64,000 nucleotides of DNA from Polaromonas sp. (GTDB lineage: Bacteria; Pseudomonadota; Gammaproteobacteria; Burkholderiales; Burkholderiaceae_C). The translations under genes were made by a program, and so were the position numbers. The DNA lies in contig NZ_JABBPE010000015.1 in NCBI RefSeq assembly GCF_012927455.1, positions 576,423-640,422 of the forward strand, in the 5' to 3' direction. Shown here piece after piece: positions 15,922 to 24,764 of the stretch. A model generated the notes under the pieces. It was given only the letters and a program-made list of their open reading frames with translations, had not been told where the DNA came from and ran no database searches. The stretch's first letter is position 1. Each line of letters begins with the position of its first letter.

Positions 15922-16922
15922 GGCGTGGGCGATTCAGGAGGAATCAGCCCCTGCGCACGCAGCGCCGCCCAGAATTCGGGCGCTATCGGGTGCTGCAGCA
16001 TGGCCTGCGCGTCGGCCCATTCGGCCGCACTGCGCGCGCCCAGCATCACAATCTCCACGGCCGGATGCGCCAGCGGAAACTGCAGCGCCGCCGCCCGCAT
16101 CGGTAGGCCATAAACCTGGCACAGCGCTTCGATCTGCGCGGTGCGTTCGACCCAATCACGCGCAGCCGGTGCATAGTTGAAGGTCGCCACACCGCCCCGC
16201 GTACCTGTGGCCAAAATGCCCGAATTAAACACCCCACCCAGCGCAACTCGCACGACACGCGCCCGGCATTGCGGCAGCAGTTCGGGCAGCGCGCTGTGGT
16301 CAAGCAGGCTGTAGCGCCCGGCCAGCATCAGCACGTCCAAGTCGGCCTGGCGCAGCACCTGCAACACCACTGCCACATCGTTGGTGCCCAGCCCGATGGC
16401 TCTGACCAGGCCTTCGCGTTTGAGCTGCTGCAGCGCCGGCAAGGTTTCAGCCAGCACCTGGCGCAACACCTCGGGCGCGCGCGCGCCATGTGTCGCCACG
16501 TCGGGGTCGTGCACATAGGCTACATCCAGCCGCGACAGGCCAAGCCGTTGCAGGCTGTCTTCGACGCTGCGGCGCGTGCCGGCGGCGCTGAAATCCCAGG
16601 CTTGCCGGAATGGCAATATCTCGACATAGCCGTTCTGAGCGCGCGGCGCGCCGGCATCGGGCGTCAGCAAGCGCCCCACCTTGCTCGACAGCATGAAGTC
16701 ATTCCTCGAATGCTTGCGCAGGGCCTGGCCCATCCGATGCTCGGACAGGCCATGGCCGTAATGCGGCGCGGTGTCAAAGCTGCGGCAGCCGCTGGCCCAG
16801 GCCGCATCCAGCAGTGCGCTGGTATCTTCATCGCTGACGGCAGCGAACAGGTTGCCCAGCGGCGCACCACCCAAGCCAAGTCGCAGGCCGCTGTCGGCAC
16901 AGGGAGGAAAGAAAGATGTCAT
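15918..16922 (-). CDS. Aldo/keto reductase (L-fucose/aldose dehydrogenase-like)
   Basis: The 334-residue protein has the aldo/keto reductase tetrad: Asp and Tyr in FDTAPHYGHGLSEHRMG, Lys in LSSKVGRLL and His in VAYVHDPD. It resembles D-threo-aldose/L-fucose 1-dehydrogenases, which make the lactone that the downstream lactonase would hydrolyse. It is divergent from fucU, with 141 bp between them. A mutarotase, dehydrogenase and lactonase fit an oxidative route for a 6-deoxy-hexose or related aldose. A fuconate-type dehydratase, needed to complete that route, was not found. Confidence 0.85.
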   Translation of the reverse strand: MTSFFPPCADSGLRLGLGGAPLGNLFAAVSDEDTSALLDAAWASGCRSFDTAPHYGHGLSEHRMGQALRKHSRNDFMLSSKVGRLLTPDAGAPRAQNGYVEILPFRQAWDFSAAGTRRSVEDSLQRLGLSRLDVAYVHDPDVATHGARAPEVLRQVLAETLPALQQLKREGLVRAIGLGTNDVAVVLQVLRQADLDVLMLAGRYSLLDHSALPELLPQCRARVVRVALGGVFNSGILATGTRGGVATFNYAPAARDWVERTAQIEALCQVYGLPMRAAALQFPLAHPAVEIVMLGARSAAEWADAQAMLQHPIAPEFWAALRAQGLIPPESPTP

Positions 16923-17063
16923 TTCAGGGTAAATCCCGATAAAAGTTTACCTATCCTATAACTAACATGTCAGTCGTGAACACCGGGAAATCCCGGACTA
17001 CAAATTCCACGCACTTCACACCTTGGCACAACGTTGCGCTGACCAAGAAACAACGCCTTTTCC

Positions 17064-17510
17064 ATGCTGAAAAAGATTCCTTCGCTGCTGACACCCGATG
17101 CCCTGCATGCACTGGCCAGCATGGGCCATGGCGACGACGTGGCCATCGTCGATGCGAACTTTCCTGCAGCCGCCCTGGCCCGCCAAGGCGGCGCGCGGCT
17201 GGTGCAGCTGGCCGGCGCCAACGCCACGCAGGCCCTGATAGCCGTGCTGCAGATCCTGCCGCTGGACGATTTCGTGCCTGAAGCGGCCTGGACCATGCAG
17301 ATGGTGGGCGATGCAGTCACGGTGCCCGGGCCGGTGGCAGAATTCGCCGCTGCGTTGCAAGCGGCTGGCGAAGCGCCGGCCGCGACGTTGGAGCGGTTTG
17401 ACTTTTACCAGCGCGCGCAGTCGGCCTTTGTGATCCTGCGCACCGGCGACTCGCGCAAATACGGCAATATTGTGCTGCGCAAGGGCGTTATCGCAAGCGA
17501 CTCGCCATGA
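17064..17510 (+). CDS. fucU: FucU/RbsD-family sugar mutarotase
   Basis: FucU interconverts sugar anomers, giving the dehydrogenase its preferred form. The 148-residue product has the family N terminus (LLTPDALHALASMGHGDDVAIVD, with the conserved His and Asp) and the C-terminal KYGNIVLRKGV. It is closer to FucU than RbsD by the ASMGHGD and ILRTGDSRKYGN segments. It is first in an operon, its stop overlapping the GntR start by 4 bp. Confidence 0.88.
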   Translation: MLKKIPSLLTPDALHALASMGHGDDVAIVDANFPAAALARQGGARLVQLAGANATQALIAVLQILPLDDFVPEAAWTMQMVGDAVTVPGPVAEFAAALQAAGEAPAATLERFDFYQRAQSAFVILRTGDSRKYGNIVLRKGVIASDSP

Positions 17511-18214
17511 GCACCGCTTCCTCCGTCGCCACCGGCAGCCTGCGCGCGCAGGCCTATGCAAGCTTTCAGCAGCAGATCGTCGATGCCAACATCCGCCCTG
17601 GTCAATTCATCTCGCAGCGTGAGCTGATGCAGCTGCTGGGCATGCCGCTGGGCGCGGTGCGCGAACTGATTCCGCGCCTGGAAGCCGAGGGCCTGCTTAA
17701 AACCGTGCCGCAGCGCGGCCTGCAGGTCGCCCATGTAGATCTCAAGCTGATCAACAACGCCTTCCAGCTGCGCCGGCTGATGGAGGGGGAGGCCGCCAGC
17801 CGCTTTGTTACCACCGTGTCCGACCGCGAATTGGCCGTCATTGAGCAAAACCACCTGGACATCGTGCGGCGCGCGCGCAGCGGCCGCATTGACGACAACC
17901 TGCTCAAGGACGCCACCGCCGTGGACTGGGGCCTGCACGACCTGATGATCGACGCGCTGGGCAACGAACTGATTTCCGAGGTGTACCGCATCAACAGCCT
18001 GCGCGTGCGCCTGATCAAGCTCGAATGCTCGACCCTGTCGCCGCAGGTGCTGGTTCCAGCGATGGAAGAGCACCTCTGGTTCATCGAGGCCCTCAAACGG
18101 CGCGATGCGCAGGCCGTGCTGGAGCGGCTCGGCCACCACATTGAAAGCGCGCACCTTCGCGTGCTTGGACTGCCACGGCCCGCCATGCCGTGGTCTTTGG
18201 AGAACCTTGGATGA
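17507..18214 (+). CDS. GntR-family regulator with FCD domain
   Basis: The 235-residue regulator has an N-terminal winged helix (FISQRELMQLLGMPLGAVRELIPRLEAEGLL, residues ~36-66) and an all-helical FCD ligand domain with conserved Asp, Arg and His residues. Such proteins usually repress their own catabolic operon until a sugar acid binds. It overlaps fucU and the aldolase gene by 4 bp on each side, so it is translated as part of the operon it most likely controls. Confidence 0.9.
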   Translation: MSTASSVATGSLRAQAYASFQQQIVDANIRPGQFISQRELMQLLGMPLGAVRELIPRLEAEGLLKTVPQRGLQVAHVDLKLINNAFQLRRLMEGEAASRFVTTVSDRELAVIEQNHLDIVRRARSGRIDDNLLKDATAVDWGLHDLMIDALGNELISEVYRINSLRVRLIKLECSTLSPQVLVPAMEEHLWFIEALKRRDAQAVLERLGHHIESAHLRVLGLPRPAMPWSLENLG

Positions 18215-19152
18215 CCACACCCCCCAATTCCGCCCAGCTTGACGCCTTTCGCGGCATCTGGCCTGCCCTGCTCACGCCGCTCAATGCTGACCTGGGCATC
18301 GACCACGCCCGGTTCGCGGCACACTGCAAGTCGCTGATCGCCCGGGGCTGTCCTGGCGTGACGGCCTTCGGCACCACCGGCGAAGGTCCGTCGTTTTCCG
18401 TGGCCGAGCGCAAGGAAGCCATCGAGCAGCTGATTGCCAATGGCATCCCGGCCGCGCACATCATGGTGTCCACCAGCTGCGCCGCCCTTCCCGAGACGCT
18501 TGAGCTGACGCGCCATGCGGTCAACGCCGGCGTACACGGCTGCCTGATGCTCCCGCCGTTTTTCCTCAAGGGCGTGTCCGACCAGGGCGTCATCGACAGC
18601 TACCGCTACGTGATCGACGGCATGGGCCAGGACCTGCCAAAACTCAAGCTTTACCTGTACCACATCCCGCAGGTGACGGGCGTCAGCCTGTCGCACCATG
18701 TCATTGCCGCGCTCAAGCAGCAGTACCCCGACACCATTCTGGGCATCAAGGACAGCGCCTGCACGACCGCGCATTCCATCGGCCTGGCCGAGGCTTTCAT
18801 GAAGGACATGACGGTGTATGTTGGCTTCGAGCCCGACCTGCCGGAAATGGGCCGGCGCGGCAGCACGGGCGCCATCAGCGGCCTGGCCAACTTCATGCCG
18901 CGCGTGGTTGATCGCCTGGTGACGCAGCCTGATGAGCCCACCACGCCGGCCGAACGCCAGCGCGTGGTCCAGCTGATCGGCCTGCTCGATGGCTATTCGC
19001 TGATGCCAGCGCTCAAGGGCATCATGGCCATGCTGAGCGGCGAGCCCGCGTGGCTGCGCGTGCGCGCGCCGCTGGTGGCGCTGACCGCCGACGAGTTCAA
19101 GGCGCTGGAAAAGTCTATCCGGGCATTTGGCATCGATCCCGAATCCGACTGA
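18211..19152 (+). CDS. Dihydrodipicolinate synthase-family aldolase
   Basis: This class I (Schiff-base) aldolase of the DapA superfamily has 313 residues. It has GTTGEGPSFS near residue 55, the conserved Tyr in LYLYHIPQ near 148 and the catalytic Lys in LGIKDSACTT near 178. Context points to a 2-keto-3-deoxy sugar acid aldolase rather than lysine biosynthesis. I start at ATG 18211, which overlaps the GntR stop and has GGAG upstream; an earlier in-frame start at 18190 is less likely. Confidence 0.88.
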   Translation: MTTPPNSAQLDAFRGIWPALLTPLNADLGIDHARFAAHCKSLIARGCPGVTAFGTTGEGPSFSVAERKEAIEQLIANGIPAAHIMVSTSCAALPETLELTRHAVNAGVHGCLMLPPFFLKGVSDQGVIDSYRYVIDGMGQDLPKLKLYLYHIPQVTGVSLSHHVIAALKQQYPDTILGIKDSACTTAHSIGLAEAFMKDMTVYVGFEPDLPEMGRRGSTGAISGLANFMPRVVDRLVTQPDEPTTPAERQRVVQLIGLLDGYSLMPALKGIMAMLSGEPAWLRVRAPLVALTADEFKALEKSIRAFGIDPESD

Positions 19153-19220
19153 ACCCGGCCTGCCGATGGCCCCGATTTTTTTGACAAATTAGCCAACCGA
19201 TTAACGACAAGGAGACAACC

Positions 19221-20237
19221 ATGACCCATTCCCTGCTTCGCCGCACCCTGCTGGCCACTGCTTCGGCCATCGTGCTGATGGGCGCCCTGCTGCTTTACCC
19301 CCAACAGGCCCAGGCCCAGAACAAGGTGCTGCTGCGCGTTTCAACCCCAGCCGTGCCCGACGACTGGCATGCCAAGATGTGGACCGTCTTCAAGGACAAC
19401 CTGGAAAAGTCCGCGCCCGGCGAATTCGACGTGCAAATCAACCTGAACGCCACGCTGTTCAAGCAGGGCACCGAGCCGACGGCCATGGCGCGCGGCAACC
19501 TGGAGCTGTCGTCAATCTCCGCGTTCGACATTGCCAAGCTGGTGCCCGAGTTCTCGATCTTCACCGCCGGCTACGTCATCACGGGCCCGGAGCACCAGCA
19601 AAAGGTGTTTAACGGCCCCATCGGTGCCGAGATGTTCAAGGCCGTGGCGGAGAAGATGGATGTGACGCCGCTGTCCACCGTCTACCTTGGCACCCGGCAG
19701 ATCAACCTGCGTGACCCGCGCAACGTCAAGGTTCCGGCTGACCTCAAGGGAATCAAGCTGCGCATGCCCAGTTCGAAGGAATGGCTGTTCCTGGGCGAAG
19801 CGCTGGGCGCAACCGCCACGCCGCTGGCGTTTGGCGAGGTCTACCTGGGCCTGAAGACCGGCACCATCGACGGCCAGGACAATCCGCTGCCCTCGGTGCG
19901 CGCCGCCAAGTTCTATGAAGTGACCAAACAGATCGTGCTGACCAGCCATCTTGTCGATGGCATCTTCATCGCCATTTCCAGCAAGGCCCTGAACGCAATG
20001 ACGCCTGTGCAACAGCAAAAGGTCAAGGCGGCAGCACAGGCCGCGTCAGGCTACAACAACGAGAACCGCCTGAAGGAAGAAGGCCAACTGGTGGATTTCT
20101 TCAAGCAGCAGGGCCTGCAGGTCACCACGCCGGATGTGGACGCCTTCCGCAAGTCGGTGCAAACGACCTACCAGAATTCCGACTACGCCAAGGTCTGGCC
20201 CAAAGGCTTGCTTGAGCGCATCAATGCGACCAAGTAA
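19221..20237 (+). CDS. dctP: TRAP transporter solute-binding protein DctP
   Basis: This periplasmic receptor delivers an organic acid or sugar acid to the DctQM permease. A signal peptide covers residues 1-33 (hydrophobic core IVLMGALLL, cleavage after AQA). The DctP hallmark arginine region is IKLRMPSSKEW near residue 178, followed by GEVYLGLKTGTIDGQDNPL. AAGGAG precedes the start by 8 nt. Linkage to FucU, an aldolase and a sugar kinase suggests a sugar or sugar-acid ligand. The nearby tetronate genes make a four-carbon acid another possibility. Confidence 0.93.
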   Translation: MTHSLLRRTLLATASAIVLMGALLLYPQQAQAQNKVLLRVSTPAVPDDWHAKMWTVFKDNLEKSAPGEFDVQINLNATLFKQGTEPTAMARGNLELSSISAFDIAKLVPEFSIFTAGYVITGPEHQQKVFNGPIGAEMFKAVAEKMDVTPLSTVYLGTRQINLRDPRNVKVPADLKGIKLRMPSSKEWLFLGEALGATATPLAFGEVYLGLKTGTIDGQDNPLPSVRAAKFYEVTKQIVLTSHLVDGIFIAISSKALNAMTPVQQQKVKAAAQAASGYNNENRLKEEGQLVDFFKQQGLQVTTPDVDAFRKSVQTTYQNSDYAKVWPKGLLERINATK

Positions 20238-20262
20238 ACGCAGCGCGCCTGTTTGAATCATC

Positions 20263-20742
20263 ATGAAAAGCTGGTTCCAAAAATCCGCCAATGTGATTGG
20301 CGGCGGACTGTTCCTGACCCTGTTCATCGTATTTGTGGTCCAGGTCACAGCGCGCTTTGGCTTCAACAAGCCGATGGCGTGGACCGACGAAGCCGCCGTG
20401 ATTTTGTATGTCTGGGTCATCTTGTGGGCGGCCGCGTTTGTGGTGCCCGAGCGCGAGCATGTGGTGTTCGACCTGCTGTGGAACAGCGTCAGCCAGCGTG
20501 CCCGCCAAGTGATGCAGATCGTCGGCAACCTGCTGATCGGCGGCCTGGCGTTGTACAGCATCCCGGCTAGCTGGGACTATGTGCATTTCATGGCCCGGGA
20601 AGGAACACCGGTGCTGGGCGTGTCCTTCATGTGGGTCTTTCTGCCCTTCGTGCTGCTGCTGGCGGCACTGGTGATTCGCTCGGCTTTAGCCATCTGGAAC
20701 GCGGCTTTAGGTATTGGTCTTGAAGCGGAGCTGCGCATATGA
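20263..20742 (+). CDS. dctQ: TRAP transporter small membrane subunit DctQ
   Basis: The 159-residue protein has four predicted membrane helices, beginning FLTLFIVFVVQVTARF, and the conserved AWTDEAAVILYVWVI segment typical of DctQ. It bridges the solute-binding protein and the large permease. The stop overlaps the dctM start by 4 bp. Confidence 0.92.
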   Translation: MKSWFQKSANVIGGGLFLTLFIVFVVQVTARFGFNKPMAWTDEAAVILYVWVILWAAAFVVPEREHVVFDLLWNSVSQRARQVMQIVGNLLIGGLALYSIPASWDYVHFMAREGTPVLGVSFMWVFLPFVLLLAALVIRSALAIWNAALGIGLEAELRI

Positions 20743-22037
20743 CGTCCGGAATTCTGGTTCTCTCCCTCGTCCTGGTGGCGGGCATGGCGCTGCGCATGCC
20801 CATCGGCTTTTCAATGCTGGCTGCCGGCATTGCCTACCTGATTGCCAAGCAGCAGGACATCGGCCTGGTGGCCGAGCAGGTCGGCAACGGGCTGTACAAC
20901 AGCTACGTGCTGCTGGCCGTGCCGCTGTTTGTGTTTGCCGCGAACATCATGAATGCCGGCACCGTCAGCGAGCGGATCTTCGACTTTTGCCGCATCCTGG
21001 TCGGGCGCATGCGCGGCGGGCTGGCGCAAGTTGACATTCTGGTCAGCGTGGTGTTTTCGGGCATGAGCGGCAGCGCCATTGCCGACGCCGCCGGGCCGGG
21101 CCTGGTGACGATTCGCCAGATGCTGAAAAAGCCCGAATACAGCCGGGGTTTTGCCGGCGCCGTGGTTGTGGCCAGCGCCACGCTCGGCCCCATTATTCCG
21201 CCGTCGATTCCCATGGTGATTTACGCCATGGTGTCGGGCGCGTCGGTGGGCGCGCTGTTCCTGGGCGGTGTGGTGCCGGGCTTCCTGATGGCCATCTTGA
21301 TGATGGTGGTCGTGCATTTCATTGCCGTGAAGCGCAACATGCCGCGCGAAGCCAAGATACCCCTGAACGAATGGCCGGCCATCATCTACCGGGGCGCCCT
21401 GCCGCTGTCCATGCCCATCGTGCTGCTGGGCGGCATTTATTCGGGCGCCTTCACCCCGACCGAGGCGGCGGCGGTGGCAGCCTTCCATGCCTTGATTTTG
21501 GCCGGCGTCGTGTACCGGGCGCTGACCTGGCGCACCTTCTGGGGCGTCGTCATGGAGTCCACTCGGGGCAGCGCGGTCATCACCATGATTCTGGCGGGCT
21601 CCTTCATCCTGAACTATGCCTTCACCGCCGAAGGCGTGCCACAGGCCATGGCGCTGTGGGTGGACAGCATGCATTTCTCCCAGATCGGCTTTTTGCTGAT
21701 GGTCAACGTGATGTTCCTGGTGCTGGGCTGCTTCCTGGATGTGTCGGTGCTGCTGCTGGTGTTCGTGCCGATGCTGCTGCCGGCGGCCAAGCTGCTGGGC
21801 GTGGATTTGGTGCATTTCGGCGTGCTGGTGGTGCTGAACATGATGATTGGGCTGATCCATCCACCCTTCGGCATGCTGCTTTTCGTCACCAAGGCGCTGA
21901 CCGGCATTCCAATTGCCGAGATGATGAAGGAAGGCTGGCCTTTCTTGGTCATGCTCTTACTGCTGCTGCTGGCCATGACATTCTTTCCCCAGATCGTGCT
22001 GTGGCTGCCGCAGACCATGGGCTACGGGGGCAAGTAA
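20739..22037 (+). CDS. dctM: TRAP transporter large permease DctM
   Basis: The 432-residue protein is a highly hydrophobic sodium-coupled permease with twelve or so helices. DctM landmarks include SGMSGSAIADAAGPG, LGPIIPPSIPMVIY and GLIHPPFGMLLFV. It is coupled to dctQ by an ATGA overlap, and the kinase gene begins immediately after its stop, so the transporter and the first intracellular step are likely made together. Confidence 0.95.
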   Translation: MTSGILVLSLVLVAGMALRMPIGFSMLAAGIAYLIAKQQDIGLVAEQVGNGLYNSYVLLAVPLFVFAANIMNAGTVSERIFDFCRILVGRMRGGLAQVDILVSVVFSGMSGSAIADAAGPGLVTIRQMLKKPEYSRGFAGAVVVASATLGPIIPPSIPMVIYAMVSGASVGALFLGGVVPGFLMAILMMVVVHFIAVKRNMPREAKIPLNEWPAIIYRGALPLSMPIVLLGGIYSGAFTPTEAAAVAAFHALILAGVVYRALTWRTFWGVVMESTRGSAVITMILAGSFILNYAFTAEGVPQAMALWVDSMHFSQIGFLLMVNVMFLVLGCFLDVSVLLLVFVPMLLPAAKLLGVDLVHFGVLVVLNMMIGLIHPPFGMLLFVTKALTGIPIAEMMKEGWPFLVMLLLLLLAMTFFPQIVLWLPQTMGYGGK

Positions 22038-22985
22038 ATGACCAGCGATTCAAGCGCGTCCAGCCGCAAAACGGTTGACGTGGTCTGCGTCGCCAGCTGG
22101 AACGCTGACTTGGTGTCCCACGTCGCCCGACCCCTGGCGCGCGGCGAGACGCTGATGGCCAGTGCTTTCAGCATCAGCCCCGGCGGCAAAGGCAGCAATG
22201 CCGCTGTCGCCGCAGCCCGCCAGGGTGCCCGCGTGGCGCTGATTGCGCGCATTGGAGACGATGAGTTTGGGCGCATGGGCCTGGCGCTGTGGCACGGCGA
22301 AGGCATTGCCACCGGCCATGTCGAATGCGCCCCCGGCGAGCGCAGTGGCGTGGCGCAAATCCTGGTCTACGCCGACGGCGACAACAGCATTGCCGTCTAT
22401 CCGGGTGCCGGCGCCGGTCTGGGCGCACAGCAGGTGCAGGCGGCCGGCGCTTTGCTGGCCGGCTGCCGCGTCGTCATGGCGTCGTGCGAAGTCCCGATTG
22501 AAGCTGCGCTGCAGGCTTTTCAAATGGCCCACGGCAGCGCTGGCAAGGCCCTCACCATTTTGAATCCCGCACCGGCACGCCCGCTGCCCGATGAATTGCT
22601 GGCACGGGTGGACGTGCTCACGCCCAATGAGAGCGAGCTGTTTCAGCTGGCGGGCGCGGCGCACGCGGGGTCGATTGATGCGGCAGCGGCGCAGTTGCTG
22701 ACACGCGGCGTTGGCGCCGTGCTGGTCACGCTGGGCGCTGCCGGTTGCCGGCTTTATCAGCGCGACCAGGCGCCGGTCGAAGTCGCGGGCAGGGCCATGG
22801 CTGTGCGCGACACCGTAGGCGCCGGCGACACCTTCACCGGCGCGCTGGCGGCCGCCCTGGCGCGCGGCGAAGCGCTGGCCGGCGCCATGCAGTGGGCCAA
22901 TGCCGCTGCGGCACTGTCGGTCACGCGTGCGGGAGCGATTGAGGGTATTCCGACGCTGGCGGCGGTGGCTGCCTTGCTGACGTAG
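22038..22985 (+). CDS. PfkB-family sugar kinase (ribokinase-like)
   Basis: The 315-residue carbohydrate kinase has the PfkB signatures GGKGSNAAVAAARQGA near residue 50 and DTVGAGDTFTGALAAAL near residue 257 with the catalytic Asp. It most resembles ribokinase/2-keto-3-deoxygluconate kinase. It is the last gene of the fucU operon, directly after dctM. It would phosphorylate either the imported sugar or a keto-deoxy acid before aldol cleavage. Confidence 0.88.
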   Translation: MTSDSSASSRKTVDVVCVASWNADLVSHVARPLARGETLMASAFSISPGGKGSNAAVAAARQGARVALIARIGDDEFGRMGLALWHGEGIATGHVECAPGERSGVAQILVYADGDNSIAVYPGAGAGLGAQQVQAAGALLAGCRVVMASCEVPIEAALQAFQMAHGSAGKALTILNPAPARPLPDELLARVDVLTPNESELFQLAGAAHAGSIDAAAAQLLTRGVGAVLVTLGAAGCRLYQRDQAPVEVAGRAMAVRDTVGAGDTFTGALAAALARGEALAGAMQWANAAAALSVTRAGAIEGIPTLAAVAALLT

Positions 22986-23022
22986 AGGTCTTTTCAGTGT
23001 CGATGTTTCCCGAGAGAATTTT

Positions 23023-23048
23023 CCGGGGTTCTGCCGCATACCCCGGAT
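23023..23048. terminator. Hairpin after the sugar operon
   Basis: CCGGGGT and TACCCCGG pair around an 8-9-base loop between the kinase stop and the convergent MFS gene. There is no T run, so it may mark a transcript end without being a strong intrinsic terminator. Confidence 0.45.
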
Positions 23049-23149
23049 AGCGAAGATGACGAAGGTCCACGGACACTCACGCTTGATCTTGAAGGTCGAG
23101 CCCGAGCGAATTAAAGCGCCGCTAGGTCATCCGACTTTTTCTTGTTCAC

Positions 23150-24625
23150 CTACAACTCTGCTTCCGGAGCAAGTACCAAGTTGCGCAATGTGCGGCGGTA
23201 AGTTACCACTGCGATGGCGAGCGCTACGACGATCAGAATCGCCGCGACTGCGAACGTGATCCGCATACCCGAGGCAACGGCCTCGGGAAGCGCTGTGGTG
23301 ATGTCGGCCGTCACCGATGCAAACGCGAACACGGCGCCCATGACGGATGCACCGGTAATAAGCCCGAGATTGCGCGACAGGCTGAGCAGGCCTGAAATGA
23401 CGCCCCGCTGATCTGCGCGAACATCGGTCATGACGGCGGTGTTGTTGGCCGTCATGAACAGCGCATAGCCGACGGTGATGACGACCATGGGAGCGATATA
23501 GCCGGGGATGCCGAGCGTCGCCGGCAGCATGGACAGAATGAAGGATCCAACCACCATTCCAATGAGCCCAACAAGGGTCATGCGTTGTGCGCCAAAACGG
23601 TCCGCAATGCGACCGGCCGGCACACCGGTCAGCGCGGCGGCAAGCGGGCCGACCGACAACACTAGTCCAACCATGGCCGCATCGAGTCCAAGCGCACGAG
23701 AGAGATAGAACGGCCCGACCACCAGCGTCGCCATCATCACCGTCGAGACAAGCGCGCTCATGGCAAGGCTCGCACTCAGCGCGGGATCGCTGAACATCGC
23801 CAATCGGATCAAAGGTGACGCAGCTCTCGACTCGGCGAGCACGAAGAGGCCGACACCGAAGAACGCAGCGGACAGCAGCGCCAGGTTTAGCGGACCGAAA
23901 CTGCCCCGCCCTATCGTCATGGCAAGGGCATACGCCGCGAGCGTCAGAGCCAGCAGCAGCGTGCCCACCTTGTCGAAGCCGGCACTGTCGGTCTTCGGCC
24001 CGCGGCGATCCACCGGCAGGTAGTGATGCGCGAGAGAAAAAGCCAGGAGTCCCAGCGGTAGGTTGACGAGGAAGATGGCCCGCCAACTGAGTCCGGCGAT
24101 AAGAACGCCGCCAAGCGATGGACCGAGCGCGGTGCCAATCGCGGACATGGTTGCCAGCAGCCCCATGGCGCTACCGGTCTTGGCCTTCGGCACTATCTCA
24201 CTGACAAAAGCCATGGTGAGGGCCATCATGATGGCCGCGCCCAAGCCCTGCGCCGCCCGGGCGGCAATTAGCAGCCAGAGTGTGGGCGCAACGCCGCACA
24301 AGCTGGATGCCACCGTAAACAGGAAGATTCCGGCCAGTAGCAGCCGGCGGCGGCCGATGATGTCACCGAGCCGTCCGACGCTGACGATCAGGGTGGTGAT
24401 GGCGAGCAGATAAGCCAGGACTATCCACTGGACCTGCTGGAAGGAGGCATCGAATGCCTGTGCCAAAGTCGGCAGCCCCACATTGGCGATGCTGGTGCCG
24501 AGCGAGGACAGCAACATGGATAGCGAAAGACTGGCAAGCGCCCACCGAACCGGAGATGTCCGTTGCGCACTTCCGGCACTTCCAGCGACTGCCTCATCTC
24601 GTCCTGCAATGATTGACTTCAACAT
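23150..24625 (-). CDS. MFS drug-type exporter, 14-helix DHA2 class
   Basis: The 491-residue transporter has MFS motif A (GRLGDIIGRRRLLLAG, residues ~83-98), a motif-C-like GTALGPSLGGVLI and about 14 hydrophobic helices, as in EmrB/QacA-type proton antiporters. It is divergent from a LysR regulator with a 139-bp shared promoter region, a common regulator-efflux pair. It separates the sugar operon from the tetronate operon and is unrelated to both. The substrate is unknown. Confidence 0.9.
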   Translation of the reverse strand: MLKSIIAGRDEAVAGSAGSAQRTSPVRWALASLSLSMLLSSLGTSIANVGLPTLAQAFDASFQQVQWIVLAYLLAITTLIVSVGRLGDIIGRRRLLLAGIFLFTVASSLCGVAPTLWLLIAARAAQGLGAAIMMALTMAFVSEIVPKAKTGSAMGLLATMSAIGTALGPSLGGVLIAGLSWRAIFLVNLPLGLLAFSLAHHYLPVDRRGPKTDSAGFDKVGTLLLALTLAAYALAMTIGRGSFGPLNLALLSAAFFGVGLFVLAESRAASPLIRLAMFSDPALSASLAMSALVSTVMMATLVVGPFYLSRALGLDAAMVGLVLSVGPLAAALTGVPAGRIADRFGAQRMTLVGLIGMVVGSFILSMLPATLGIPGYIAPMVVITVGYALFMTANNTAVMTDVRADQRGVISGLLSLSRNLGLITGASVMGAVFAFASVTADITTALPEAVASGMRITFAVAAILIVVALAIAVVTYRRTLRNLVLAPEAEL

Positions 24626-24764
24626 GAATTCCTTCCTCTAACGACGCCCGAAATGGCTGATATGCAAGCGTAGTTCTTTGTCTGACATAGCGGAAGGCGC
24701 TCCGTTTTCACTTTATCCGTGCGTTTGACGCCATATCACGATCAAACTGCGCTATGGTCGATGC

